Source of the DNA: Blattamonas nauphoetae
Taxonomy: Eukaryota > Preaxostyla > Oxymonadida
Direction: 5' to 3'
NCBI GenBank assembly: GCA_033064195.1
Contig: JARBJD010000659.1
Span: forward strand, 1 to 25,517
DNA length: 25,517 nucleotides
The notes beneath the pieces were generated by a model. The model was not told where the DNA came from. It worked only from the letters and a program-made list of their open reading frames with translations, and searched no databases. This document shows, in pieces, positions 8,610 to 17,778 of this stretch. Numbering within the stretch: position 1 is the first letter of the stretch; each line of letters starts with the position of its first letter. The position numbers and the translations under genes were made by a program.

Positions 8610-10547
8610 ATGAGTAGACCGTATTTGAATTCAACACAAATTGATCGAATAGTGAAGAACCTCCTGGACAGTACGATGCATTCCAACACAAAAATATACA
8701 AAGTCACACTTACGTTTTCCCAGATTTTACCAACCTATCATGTCAATGATTCAAATGGAGAATACAACGCAAATGATGAGACATACTTCAATGATTGGCT
8801 GAATGGAGAATTACCTCCTGATTTAAACATTGCTGATGGAAAAATTGTTGTTCAAAGATTTGTGAAACAATTCACCGGATGGATCCTTAGTAACAACACT
8901 GCAAGACAAGCGTACAGAGCATATCAACAGTATTATCAGGAAGTGCAGAATATTCATTTTAATCAACCACCAGCCATCGTACTTCCAACACTATCTCCGA
9001 GTCAAAAATCACAACCATTACCTATTGAAACACCTGAATCTCCAATCATTCCTGGACAGAAGAGAAACCCGACATCAATTGGTTCAGAATATGAATTCCC
9101 AATGAAAGAGATGAGGTTTGAAGATGATGATCCACTGATCCCCAAGTCACCAGATCCACAAACAATTGTGAAGATTGACAAAGGTTTTGTGCCATATGTG
9201 AGAGAGATCAACAAGGTCGAACCAACGACAAGGCAAGTACTGGGAATGTTGGAACAAGTGAAAGGCTATTTTGATCATCAACAGAAGGACAATTCCGAGG
9301 AGGAACAAATTGAAGCCGAGCATTCAATGTTGGATAATCAACAGAAAATGGAACAATTCATTGACAAACAGATCGTTGAATCAAAGAAACTGAATCGAAA
9401 TATGTTTATTCTTTCACACGTAAGCAGAACTCTCGGAAATGACGAAACTGAGTTCCTTTTAGCACATCCTAAACAAATCCCATTTGGTGGAAGATCATTT
9501 CAGGAATGGTACGATGAATATGTTCACCGATGGGATTCTACACATCCTCGGAAAATAAGGAGGGAACAAGGAGGTAACACATCGATGATTGATCAACCAA
9601 CGATTCCAAAAGCCGTGACAAAAATACAATATCCGTTTCGATCAAAGATGCAATTCATGTCCAAAGACATCACTGGAGATTCAGAAAAGACATCAGACAA
9701 CAAGGTTCCTCAGAAGTGTGACCGACCTTACTTCTCTCCCAAGTTTGGATCTTGGGAAATTGATCTTGTCTTTATCCAATCACCAACGTCGAAAACAGTT
9801 CTGCAGATTTACCTCTTTGCCATCCACATAAACACTAAGTACCTTGTAGTAATTCCTGTTCTGGATAAATCATGGAGCAAAGTCAAGACAGCAATCAACG
9901 ATCTCATTCATCATCGTGGAGTTAGCATCAACAATATTCGTGGTGATGGTGAAGCAGCATGGACAAGTGGAGAAGCAACAACGTACTTCAAGAAACAAAA
10001 GGTGAGTACATATTTCACAAGTTCACCTTTCACAAATCACAATCGAATTGTCGATCGAGTGATCAGAACTATCAGAGATGGATTCCAGGACAATGCGACA
10101 CAAATGGCAAATCATTCACTGATGAATCAGATGGTGGAATACTACAACATGACTCCACATCGAGCGTACTGGAACAAGTTCACACCAGAGCAAGCACAAA
10201 ACAATCGTGAAATCGAAGCACTGTATATCTCCAGTTGTGAAGAACAATTAAAGAACATCCAAAGACAGCAGAAAACACAACTGCTTTGGCGATACAAACC
10301 AGGAAACATTCTGTTGATCCACCTTGACTTGAACAAAACTGTTGCCAAGTTTCAGAAGAAGCGAAGGCAGTTTCAATTTGTTGGACAATTCATTGAGTAC
10401 AAACACGGAAATGTGGTTGCAAAACTGCTGAATGGACTCACATGTCTACCAAAACTAGTGTACGTTCCAATCCAACACACCAAGTTCCATGCAGACTCAA
10501 TTGACAAGTTAACTCCTGAGTTCATTAATGAGTTCAATTTAGTTTAA
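8610..10547 (+). CDS. retrovirus-type integrase (Polinton c-integrase)
   Basis: This catalyses strand transfer of the element into host DNA in the family. The protein is about 645 residues. It has an N-terminal unknown domain (residues 1-115), a proline-rich linker (about 118-160), a charged helical region (about 200-260), and an RNase H-fold integrase core (about 370-530) with WEIDLVF, IRGDGEAAW and VDRVIRTIRDG blocks. The C-terminal segment (YKPGNILLIHLD..., about 560-615) is SH3/chromo-like. I chose the ATG at 8610 because the T-rich motif abuts it. It follows the polymerase region by only 24 bases. Confidence 0.85.
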   Translation: MSRPYLNSTQIDRIVKNLLDSTMHSNTKIYKVTLTFSQILPTYHVNDSNGEYNANDETYFNDWLNGELPPDLNIADGKIVVQRFVKQFTGWILSNNTARQAYRAYQQYYQEVQNIHFNQPPAIVLPTLSPSQKSQPLPIETPESPIIPGQKRNPTSIGSEYEFPMKEMRFEDDDPLIPKSPDPQTIVKIDKGFVPYVREINKVEPTTRQVLGMLEQVKGYFDHQQKDNSEEEQIEAEHSMLDNQQKMEQFIDKQIVESKKLNRNMFILSHVSRTLGNDETEFLLAHPKQIPFGGRSFQEWYDEYVHRWDSTHPRKIRREQGGNTSMIDQPTIPKAVTKIQYPFRSKMQFMSKDITGDSEKTSDNKVPQKCDRPYFSPKFGSWEIDLVFIQSPTSKTVLQIYLFAIHINTKYLVVIPVLDKSWSKVKTAINDLIHHRGVSINNIRGDGEAAWTSGEATTYFKKQKVSTYFTSSPFTNHNRIVDRVIRTIRDGFQDNATQMANHSLMNQMVEYYNMTPHRAYWNKFTPEQAQNNREIEALYISSCEEQLKNIQRQQKTQLLWRYKPGNILLIHLDLNKTVAKFQKKRRQFQFVGQFIEYKHGNVVAKLLNGLTCLPKLVYVPIQHTKFHADSIDKLTPEFINEFNLV

Positions 10548-10563
10548 ATCAAAACTGTTTCAA

Positions 10564-10582
10564 ATATTTTTATTCCATTGAA
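10564..10582 (+). promoter_or_regulatory. T-rich upstream motif, 116-residue gene
   Basis: ATATTTTTATTCCATTGAA ends directly at the ATG at 10583. It is a weaker match than the copies in the capsid-gene region, lacking the second long T run. Confidence 0.45.
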
Positions 10583-10933
10583 ATGTCATCACTGAAAATT
10601 TTAGAACCGTTTGATCCTGAACAGAAATGTTTTGAAAACATCTATGACTTTCAGAGACATTTGGAAAAGAACAGAGAAGAACTGAATAAATACACAACAC
10701 AGAAACTGAACAGGTTAATCAGAATTGATGGATACAGAATCACAAAAATAAGAGGTGAGATAGCACTGAGGAAATCCAGTTCTGAAAACACTGGTCACTC
10801 CACTTCACTCTCGATTGATCAAAGGCTTTCAGACATTGAAGAATCAATTCGAACACTAACAGATACTCTCAGCATGAGGCTTCGAAGTCTTGACGAGACG
10901 ATTGGTAATCTTATTCAAGAGCTCGCCGACTAG
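10583..10933 (+). CDS. 116-residue coiled-coil protein, unknown role
   Basis: I do not recognise this family. The N-terminal half is charged (FDPEQKCFENIYDFQRHLEKN). The C-terminal half (about residues 75-114) has heptad-like spacing of Leu/Ile (LSIDQRLSDIEESIRTLTD and onward), consistent with a short oligomerising coiled coil. It lies 35 bases after the integrase stop and converges on the minus-strand ATPase, with only 24 bases between the two stops. A structural or accessory role in the particle is possible but unsupported. Confidence 0.6.
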   Translation: MSSLKILEPFDPEQKCFENIYDFQRHLEKNREELNKYTTQKLNRLIRIDGYRITKIRGEIALRKSSSENTGHSTSLSIDQRLSDIEESIRTLTDTLSMRLRSLDETIGNLIQELAD

Positions 10934-10954
10934 GCGGGCTCGAAGCCTTCGGCT
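10919..10954. terminator. double GC-rich hairpin between convergent genes
   Basis: GAGCTCGCC (10919-10927), loop GACTA, GGCGGGCTC (10933-10941) forms a nine-pair stem with one G-T pair. A second small hairpin, AGCC-TTC-GGCT, follows at 10944-10954. Together they overlap the stop codon of the 116-residue gene and fill the gap before the ATPase stop at 10958. In an otherwise AT-rich element this is striking, and it probably marks the shared 3' end of two opposing transcripts. There is no T run typical of bacterial terminators, so the mechanism is unknown. Confidence 0.5.
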
Positions 10955-10957
10955 AGG

Positions 10958-11812
10958 TTAACGGACAGTTCGGTTTAAACCTTCTCTGTTGATCTCAGTC
11001 AGTGCAACTCCATCCGTGTTGTATCGAAGAATGATTGCTTCACATTTTTGTTTTCGTTGGTAGACATTCCAGAATTGTCGAATATCGATTGGTGAGTTCA
11101 ACTGAGGATAGACTCGACTGATTCGTTCTTTGTTGAATCCTCCAAAGATCCACATTGAGTCAATGTTTGACTTCATATCTGCTGACAAACTGAAGAGCTC
11201 ATGCATCGTCAGAAAGAAAGTAAACTTTGGTTGTCGATTCTCCAACAATAAGTCCATCATTGTCATTCTATTTTTGGATGCTCTTCGTTCCCCAAGGATT
11301 CTGCGACAGTCATCGAAGAGTATAATCGTTTGGAGATTCTTCACTGAGAAGTCATCAATGTATAGAGCATCAAAGAGATCATCTCTGCATTCATCAGTAA
11401 TTCTGTTTTGCCACTGGTTGTCAATGATCTCTTCATATGCAGCTTTCGATTCAGACAGTTCCAACAGAAATGGAAGTGCTTCATCATATTTGACTTTCAC
11501 ATAAGGAACGTTCAATATTGTTTTAAATTTGTCGAAGGTTGGATCAATGTTCTTATCAGTCACGAAGACAAAACAAATGGAATAGTTCATTTCAACCTGA
11601 ACATTCTGGAGCTTGGCAACCTCTCGAAGAGCATTGAATGTTTTCCACTTCCTCTGGTTTCCAACGAGGACATTGACACTGTTGCGATTGAAATTTAGGT
11701 CTGGATGAATCTGTGATTGCACTTCATGAGAAACATTCCTACTAGATGCTTCACTCAGTTTTGCATTCACGTATGCTGTAAGAGAAGAGGGTTCCACCCT
11801 CCGCGAAACCAA
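10958..11812 (-). CDS. FtsK/HerA-type genome packaging ATPase
   Basis: In Polintons and related viruses this ATPase is thought to pump DNA into the capsid. The protein is about 284 residues, close to family length. The P-loop region is near residues 47-58 (NVLVGNQRKWKT), preceded by a hydrophobic strand, and the Walker B-like strand TIILFDDC is near 162-169. After these come the LTMHELFSLSADMKSNID segment typical of the sensor region and a helical C-terminus with IFGGFNKERISRVYPQL. It is one of only two core genes on the minus strand. The start is placed near 11812 by frame only and no T-rich motif precedes it. Confidence 0.75.
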   Translation of the reverse strand: MVSRRVEPSSLTAYVNAKLSEASSRNVSHEVQSQIHPDLNFNRNSVNVLVGNQRKWKTFNALREVAKLQNVQVEMNYSICFVFVTDKNIDPTFDKFKTILNVPYVKVKYDEALPFLLELSESKAAYEEIIDNQWQNRITDECRDDLFDALYIDDFSVKNLQTIILFDDCRRILGERRASKNRMTMMDLLLENRQPKFTFFLTMHELFSLSADMKSNIDSMWIFGGFNKERISRVYPQLNSPIDIRQFWNVYQRKQKCEAIILRYNTDGVALTEINREGLNRTVR

Positions 11813-11874
11813 AGGTTTTGTTGTTGAAGATCTTTCAGAATTTATGATTTCTCTCTAATTAAAATATAGTTTTG

Positions 11875-11894
11875 GATTTTTTATTTTGTATGAA
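11875..11894 (+). promoter_or_regulatory. T-rich upstream motif, 318-residue gene
   Basis: GATTTTTTATTTTGTATGAA lies 6 bases before the ATG at 11901, which supports that start over the TTG at 11886. Confidence 0.6.
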
Positions 11895-11900
11895 AACACA

Positions 11901-12854
11901 ATGTCGAAGATACAATACATTCCCGCAAAGAGAAAAGCACCAGCGAAGAAACCGAAAATGAGATATGATCAGGGGGCTTTGGATGCAATGAAAAGAATCT
12001 ATGCTGATGATGACATTCGCACCAAATTCAATTCTGCACTCAGTAGTGTTCCATCAGCTTTGGAATACATTGAAAGGACTGGACAAAATTGGGAAGTCAA
12101 AATGGAAAAATATGGAAAAGTTCCTGATGTGATGGTCTACGACAGAGACAATGGAGATCTGGTAGCAGCGAATGGTTTCATGCTTGCATCATATAACAGT
12201 CGACCTGTCGTCGAGACGTACTATTCAATAAATCCAACACCAGATATGCGTAGACAAACTCCGTATTCATCATTTCGTCAAGATCACGGAAGAAGAATCA
12301 AAGCAGCACACAACAACTTCCTCAAAACTGGAACATACGATTTACCAGGTAACTATCGCGAAGTCAACTACCAAGAAATGCAAGCACAACGATCACAACA
12401 ACCTTATGCAATAATGAAAAAAGCTGTTGGTGAATTCATGAATGATACTTTGAAGGTGAATCGAGCCAGTCGAGAACAACCAGCAGATCTCAGCAAAAAT
12501 GTGTTGGACAATATGGTTTTCAATTCCATTCAATCCAAGATTGCATCAAAGATGTGGGATCAGTGGCTTGAAGACTATGTTGAAGGTTTCATCAGTTCAA
12601 ATCCAGATCATCAGAGAACGAAAGCAAGAAAAGCATTTAAAGAACAGATTCATCCACAGTTTCTCGAAATCATTTCAAACACAGAAGATTTGCAAACTTT
12701 CCTTGGTCGTTATTCAGCAAACATCTCAACATTTGTGAACGAACAGACAACTGCAGCGTACCGAACAAGAACGGGAGATATCGGTAGATTCCAAACAGGA
12801 CATATGCCTGAATATGCTCGATTCGCACACTTGGAGAAAGATATGAGTGATTAA
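11901..12854 (+). CDS. 318-residue protein with basic N-terminus, unknown role
   Basis: The likely start is the ATG at 11901 (MSKIQYIPAKRK), giving about 317-318 residues. The first 25 residues are rich in Lys, Arg, Pro and Ala, like a DNA-contacting or nuclear-targeting tail. The rest is helix-rich and Gln/Arg-rich, without signal peptide or membrane segment. I do not recognise the family. By position, between ATPase and capsid genes, it could be a core or minor virion protein, but that is inference. The frame is open throughout. Confidence 0.65.
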   Translation: MSKIQYIPAKRKAPAKKPKMRYDQGALDAMKRIYADDDIRTKFNSALSSVPSALEYIERTGQNWEVKMEKYGKVPDVMVYDRDNGDLVAANGFMLASYNSRPVVETYYSINPTPDMRRQTPYSSFRQDHGRRIKAAHNNFLKTGTYDLPGNYREVNYQEMQAQRSQQPYAIMKKAVGEFMNDTLKVNRASREQPADLSKNVLDNMVFNSIQSKIASKMWDQWLEDYVEGFISSNPDHQRTKARKAFKEQIHPQFLEIISNTEDLQTFLGRYSANISTFVNEQTTAAYRTRTGDIGRFQTGHMPEYARFAHLEKDMSD

Positions 12855-12869
12855 AAACATAAATATATA

Positions 12870-12887
12870 TTTTTTATTTTTATAGAA
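12870..12887 (+). promoter_or_regulatory. T-rich upstream motif, 195-residue gene
   Basis: TTTTTTATTTTTATAGAA is 4 bases before the ATG at 12892. It is one of the closest matches to the shared consensus. Confidence 0.65.
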
Positions 12888-12891
12888 AGTG

Positions 12892-13479
12892 ATGCAGCCA
12901 ATTCTAAGTTGTCAATTTACGAAACACACAAGTTCTTCTTCAGTTCCAACGTCAATCACCAACAATGTCATCATCGACAATAAAGGAGCATCTTCTGGAA
13001 GACCAAAGCTCGAAGATCGAAATGAACAAGGTGCAAATGTCGAACTAGAGAATGTTCCAGGTACGTATGATCCACCACCAATGGAGATCTATCCATCAGC
13101 ACCAATCCAAAGCCGTTCAATTCCACTGCGAGAATACACTTCTAACATTTCAGCATTCAAAGACCAACTACTGCTTGTGTACAAAAATGCGTTTGCATGT
13201 GAAAAGAAACTATTGAATAATCTCATTGAACCATCGAAGAAACTGATCACAAACCAAAGTGATTTATGTGCTCTGATTGCTACACTCACTGGGATCAATG
13301 ATGTGGTGATTGAACTGGATGACCTGTCTGACAAGTGCCTATGTCTGAATAAACTCCCAATCTTTCGAACCATTTTCAAGATCCTTGTTGGTGGGAAAGA
13401 CATGAGCATTGCCTTCAATGAAGCTTACAACACAGTCCTCAATTATGGAATTTCACTGACGAAAGCAATTCCTCGTTAG
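12892..13479 (+). CDS. 195-residue protein, unknown role
   Basis: The ATG at 12892 (MQPILSCQF) is preferred because the T-rich motif sits just before it. The N-terminal 80 residues are Ser/Thr/Pro-rich and probably unstructured, including a YDPPPMEIYPSAP stretch. Residues about 85-195 look like a compact helical domain with several cysteines (FACEKK, LCAL, KCLCL). No family is recognised. A PPxx/YPSAP-like stretch can resemble late-domain motifs, but I would not rely on it. Confidence 0.6.
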   Translation: MQPILSCQFTKHTSSSSVPTSITNNVIIDNKGASSGRPKLEDRNEQGANVELENVPGTYDPPPMEIYPSAPIQSRSIPLREYTSNISAFKDQLLLVYKNAFACEKKLLNNLIEPSKKLITNQSDLCALIATLTGINDVVIELDDLSDKCLCLNKLPIFRTIFKILVGGKDMSIAFNEAYNTVLNYGISLTKAIPR

Positions 13480-13495
13480 AATATTTAATGAATTG

Positions 13496-13514
13496 TATTT
13501 TTTATTTTTCTATA
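13496..13514 (+). promoter_or_regulatory. T-rich upstream motif, first MAPG peptide
   Basis: TATTTTTTATTTTTCTATA, with the last A and ATG following at once (ATG at 13516). It is nearly identical to the copies at 13847 and 16075. Confidence 0.68.
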
Positions 13515-13515
13515 A

Positions 13516-13731
13516 ATGGCACCAGGAAGTTTCAACAAACTCAAAAATATTGGCAAACAGTTCTTTCAATTCATCAAACCTCTAGCTCCATCACTGCTTC
13601 AGGTTGGAGGTGGCTTACTCTCACAGACGAACAACAAGTTTGGACAAACAGCAGGAGGAATACTCAGCGGCTTAGGGGGAATGATGGATGTGTACCAACA
13701 GAACAAGGCAATCAATCGAGCACCACAATAA
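13516..13731 (+). CDS. 71-residue MAPG peptide 1, pX/pVI-like
   Basis: A small basic and glycine-rich peptide. MAPGSFNKLKNIGKQFF forms an amphipathic start, followed by a hydrophobic Pro/Leu stretch and a Gly-rich LGGMM segment. It shares the MAPG start, the spacing of basic residues and the hydrophobic middle with the next gene, so the two look paralogous. In adenoviruses and adintovirus-like Polintons, peptides of this type (pVI, pX) are capsid-internal, DNA-binding or membrane-lytic. The assignment rests on general character, not alignment. Confidence 0.55.
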   Translation: MAPGSFNKLKNIGKQFFQFIKPLAPSLLQVGGGLLSQTNNKFGQTAGGILSGLGGMMDVYQQNKAINRAPQ

Positions 13732-13846
13732 CAACAGATGATTGATTATGAACCACCACGAAATGCACGGTATTCAAACGATGACATACCACAATCGTCA
13801 AATTCCAAGATTCAATTCAAAGGATTATAATTTGTTTGTGTTCTAG
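13732..13846 (+). other. short spacer between the MAPG peptides
   Basis: About 115 bases with no T-rich motif at the left. It includes a CCACCACG/ACCACAATCG-rich stretch with coding-like composition, but I do not assign a separate gene to it. Confidence 0.35.
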
Positions 13847-13864
13847 TTTTTTATTTTTACATAA
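13847..13864 (+). promoter_or_regulatory. T-rich upstream motif, second MAPG peptide
   Basis: TTTTTTATTTTTACATAA directly precedes the ATG at 13865. Confidence 0.68.
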
Positions 13865-14167
13865 ATGGCACCAGGTTGGTTATCAAAATTAGCAGCAGTT
13901 GGCAAAAACATACTCAGAGTTGGAGCTCCATTTCTGAATCTCATTCCCTTTGTGGGACCATTGATTTCGAAGGTAGCACAGACAGGAGTTGAGATGATTC
14001 CAGATGTGAAATCGGATCAGCAAATCCATGCAGAAAAGATGGCTCAGTATGAGCAAGCAATGAATGAAGGAAACACAGCAGTTGCGAACAAGCTCAGAGG
14101 AGAAATACTGAGACTGGAAGAAAAGCTGAAGCCGAAAGCAAAGAAGAAGAAACTGAAAAAGAAATAA
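13865..14167 (+). CDS. 100-residue MAPG peptide 2, pX/pVI-like
   Basis: MAPGWLSKLAAVGKNILRV starts an amphipathic, then hydrophobic, segment (to about residue 45, with LNLIPFVGPLIS). This is followed by a charged helix (HAEKMAQYEQAMNEGN) and a strongly Lys-rich tail ending KKKKLKKK. A membrane-active front and a DNA-binding tail fit a pVI/pX-like capsid-internal protein. It is a paralogue of the 71-residue peptide just upstream, with the same promoter-like motif and the same start. Confidence 0.58.
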   Translation: MAPGWLSKLAAVGKNILRVGAPFLNLIPFVGPLISKVAQTGVEMIPDVKSDQQIHAEKMAQYEQAMNEGNTAVANKLRGEILRLEEKLKPKAKKKKLKKK

Positions 14168-14176
14168 GCATTATTG

Positions 14177-14195
14177 TTTTTTTATTTTTGATAAA
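14177..14195 (+). promoter_or_regulatory. T-rich upstream motif, capsid gene 1
   Basis: TTTTTTTATTTTTGATAAA directly precedes the ATG at 14196. Confidence 0.68.
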
Positions 14196-16040
14196 ATGAA
14201 CTCGCATATAACACATCTGACAAACAAAAGAACTGGAGCATCATCATTGACTGGAAATACAACAGGATCAATCAAGTACACTCGTGATGATATTGGTCAA
14301 ATACAGCAGCAACTCATGTCTGAGCATCACATTAATTATCTTCTGAATGATGGAGCACACAGTACTTCCATTCAGGAATTGAAACCATCAGAGAATTCAC
14401 GCTTCTATAAAGGACAGGCAATAATCATTCCATTGACTGGTAATCAGGATATTTGTCAAATTGATGATTCATTCATTTCGTTCACAATGACAGCAAGGAT
14501 TAAAGCTAATAATTGGAAGACAACAAGCAAGGTTGGATCGAACATGAATGAGAGAATCTTCATCTTCGTAGGACTCAAACATTCTGCATCAATCTTCCGT
14601 GACCTCACTGTTCTTCACAACAATCAGAGAATCATCAGCACAACAACCAATGACGTGTCAATGGAGTCTCACATCTACAATATGATCAAGCCGAAGAGTC
14701 AATTGGAGAATCGTAAACATTGTCACACACCTTGGCAGAATGCATGGAATCATGACGAAGCTGTTGCTGGTGTTTATATTCCACTTTCCGATTTCACAAC
14801 AACTTCTGGAACTGGTGTATTTAAAGACTCAATTGATGTTCCAATTCGTGTGTCAATCAATCTGGAAGATCTTCTCATTTTCTCTGGAATGACTGACTAT
14901 CCTGCATGCCTCTTTGGAGATTTGAAATTAAGTGTACACATGAATGAGGATGCGTTTGTTTGTTGTCCAGTTAATCCTGAACTCACTCTGAAGAACACAC
15001 TTTCATTAATCGTTACTGGGACTGCAGCAGCGCCTAAGATAAAGATTCAATTGTTTATTGTAATCGTGATCGTCCAATTTCTTCCATATCTCGTCCCCAT
15101 GTACAAAGAACTTCGTTCAAATTGGTCAATCATTTAAGATCATGGCAGTAAAACAAGATTGTGTATATACATCCGACTGGTATTACCTCAGAACCTTCCC
15201 TGATGAACAATACATCTCAACATTATGGATTATCGCATTGATGATGTGTATTGCATGAGCTCTGGATACAATATGAAAGAAATTGCGAAAGAGAATCTCA
15301 AGAAAATGTATCAGGATCGTCCAGGAACTATTCCAGCAGAAAAGATATCGTTCTATCCATTTCAGAAGACACCAACTGAAACAGGCATTAATTGCACTCA
15401 ACAAATGGTGGTTGTTAATGCCAAGGACATCATGCTTCTCTTCCGTCACTACGACAATGAAGTCACTTGTTTCCACAATCCAATGCAGAAGGATATCCAA
15501 GTGAATCTACTCGACAAATACTATCAAGATCAACCGACTACAACTATTGGAGCTCGCTTCTACCAGTTTGCATTGTCGACTCTCAATCTAGATTCATACC
15601 TAGCCGTTCCTGATGATTTGGAGCGATCACTGACGGATTCACTCGTTGTAGAGAAACTCACTGGTGATCAGAATTATCCAAATGAATCAATGACACGAGT
15701 GCGACCGATTCATGACAACACTGACTTCCTTATGTGCTTTTCAACACAGAGAAGTGGGTGTCCTACGAACTGTAATGATTCCATCAGTTCCAAAGGAAAC
15801 GTTCCTGTCACTTTGAGATCATATCCCATTTATCAAGGTAAGCTTGACACATACTATAATGTTTACAATCCAAGTCAAAGTGGTGGAAACATGACAACAT
15901 TTACTCATCCTCCTGCACCAATTTTAGCAACAACTGCAACCACATGGTGGGTATTACGATACAGCAATGGCAAACCGAAAGTTGAGTACTATCCAAATCA
16001 CACATTGAAAGCGTTGCACAAAGATTTAGGAATCTTGTAG
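14196..16040 (+). pseudogene. major-capsid-like gene 1 (double jelly-roll), broken
   Basis: This encodes the hexon-like capsid protein expected in Polintons. The early part carries a strand-rich sequence and the block CLFGDLKLSVHMNEDAFVCC, seen again in the neighbouring paralogue as SIFGNLRLRFHLTTDSLVYC. The later part ends with YPIYQGKLDTYY, PPAPILATTATTWWVLRY and a short helix, also repeated in the paralogue. The total of about 1.85 kb fits the family (about 550-650 residues). The region is broken. It is followed by a second T-rich motif and a second capsid-like gene. Confidence 0.72.
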
Positions 16041-16074
16041 GAGACAAAACAGTAAAAGAAAATTATTGATATTG

Positions 16075-16094
16075 TATTTTTTGTTTTTCTATAA
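16075..16094 (+). promoter_or_regulatory. T-rich upstream motif, capsid gene 2
   Basis: TATTTTTTGTTTTTCTATAA directly precedes the ATG at 16095. One A of the usual core is replaced by G. Confidence 0.65.
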
Positions 16095-17770
16095 ATGAGA
16101 AGTATCAGATCAAATCAATCCAAAACCAACATCGACATTAATTGAGGCAAATTGAAGTGCAATCATACTTGCCGAAACAGTGGGATTCAGAGCCACACAT
16201 TTATTCCATCCAAGAAGTGCATCCAACGAATCCACCTATGCCTTGCAGAATCGGAGATGAGATTGAAGTTCCACTGTGCTATGATGGTCATGATGTGACT
16301 GAGTTTGCGAAGAGTCATTTACGAATAGATCTCGCGATCACTGTTCCGTATGACAACCGACGACAGACAGGAACTACACCCTGGAATGTATGCAGTGTTC
16401 TACGGATATAAGTCATCATCAGATGCAATTCGAGATATGAGACTAGTCGACAGTAAAGGAAACATCATTGACAATACACTTCAGAATAATCATGTTCACG
16501 AATCATTTCTGTACCACACTTTCAAGTCTTATGAAGAGAAAAACAACATGAAGCATTGCTACAGTCTTTTTGAAAATGTTCAGAGAATGGATCCAAGTGT
16601 TTTGTGGATGCTACTTGTCCAGCTCAATGCTGAAACAATGTTCCCAATTACAATTCCTCTGGTTATTCCGTTTGTGAATTTACTTCCACTGAGCACTTTT
16701 GATCAGTATCCAAATTCCATCTTTGGCAATTTACGTTTGAGATTTCATTTGACAACTGATTCACTTGTGTACTGTCCGATTCGAGTACCCACAGTCATTC
16801 GAAAAGACTTGAACGATACGTGGAGAAAGATCCATTAGGAAAATATACTACACACAAATCTCATCACGCACTATTACAAGATGGAGAATTCACAAATGTG
16901 ACTCAAGAATTCACACAAATCGGAAATCCAGTTTATCAATATTATACATATTCAGATCCAGATCCAAGTACTGGAATTGTGCATACTACAGTTAAATCAA
17001 CCACTTCCACGGTTCTGAGTTCATCGGTGGACAAAGTCACTTCTATTTGCTACGGATATCAAATCACTGATGCAACGAAGCAATCCCTCTTCAACACGTA
17101 TTCAAAGACATTGTACGTCTTGAAAGCAGAAAGAATTGACACACAATCATTTCAATCATCTGCAAATGCAATGGGAGTGAGATCAAATATCAGTATCAAA
17201 CTCAACAATCTCATGAATCTTATGTGCTTATTCCCTGATCTAGACCAAATGAATGTACAGTCTTCAGAAATCCTCAATATGTTGGTCACTTCGAAATGCT
17301 AGGGAATAATTATCCCAATTTCCCAATGTCAACAAACTCACCAGAGTTCTATCAAATGATGATGGTGAACGGTGATTTCATTGGCTGTTCTGCAACACAA
17401 GAGTTTGAGAATTCCATCTGTGAACCTCGCAATTACGTCTATGGTGGAAAGGAGTAGGAAACTGAGACCATCAACGGATGCAACTTCATTCACATTTATG
17501 GTTCCAACAGATCGAAGTGAAATTGCTGGTGGAGAAGAAGGCATATCGACAGCAGAATCAGTGAACATTGTCTTCAGAGGAACCCCAATCAATCAGGGTG
17601 AACTGGATCCATATTTCACATCAACTCCAGAAGGACCTCCTCCGCCGATTCTGGCATTGCATCAAGCATCATATTGGCTGTTCTGGATTGAGAATGGACA
17701 ACCACGAGTGCGATATGTCATTGATCGCCGTCTCCAAGAAGCATATGAAGAAGTAAAGAGAGGATATTAA
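16095..17770 (+). pseudogene. major-capsid-like gene 2, paralogue of gene 1, broken
   Basis: This is a second double-jelly-roll-type gene directly downstream of the first. Shared blocks are SIFGNLRLRFHLTTDSLVYC (about 16715-16780) and the C-terminal INQGELDPYF, PPPPILALHQASYWLFWI and QEAYEEVKRGY blocks. They match gene 1 position by position with clear divergence, so the duplication is old, not a recent copy. The two may have formed distinct capsid subunits. This copy is more eroded than gene 1. Confidence 0.68.
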
Positions 17771-17778
17771 GAATCAAA

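Noticed and set aside
8610-10547. LTR retrotransposon origin of the integrase
   Set aside because: There is no reverse transcriptase, protease or gag nearby. The neighbours are a protein-primed polymerase, an ATPase and capsid genes, which fits a Polinton.
13072-13110. A viral late-domain (PPxY/PSAP) motif in the 195-residue protein
   Set aside because: DPPPMEIYPSAP is suggestive, but the element is non-enveloped by family and the stretch lies in a low-complexity Pro-rich region.
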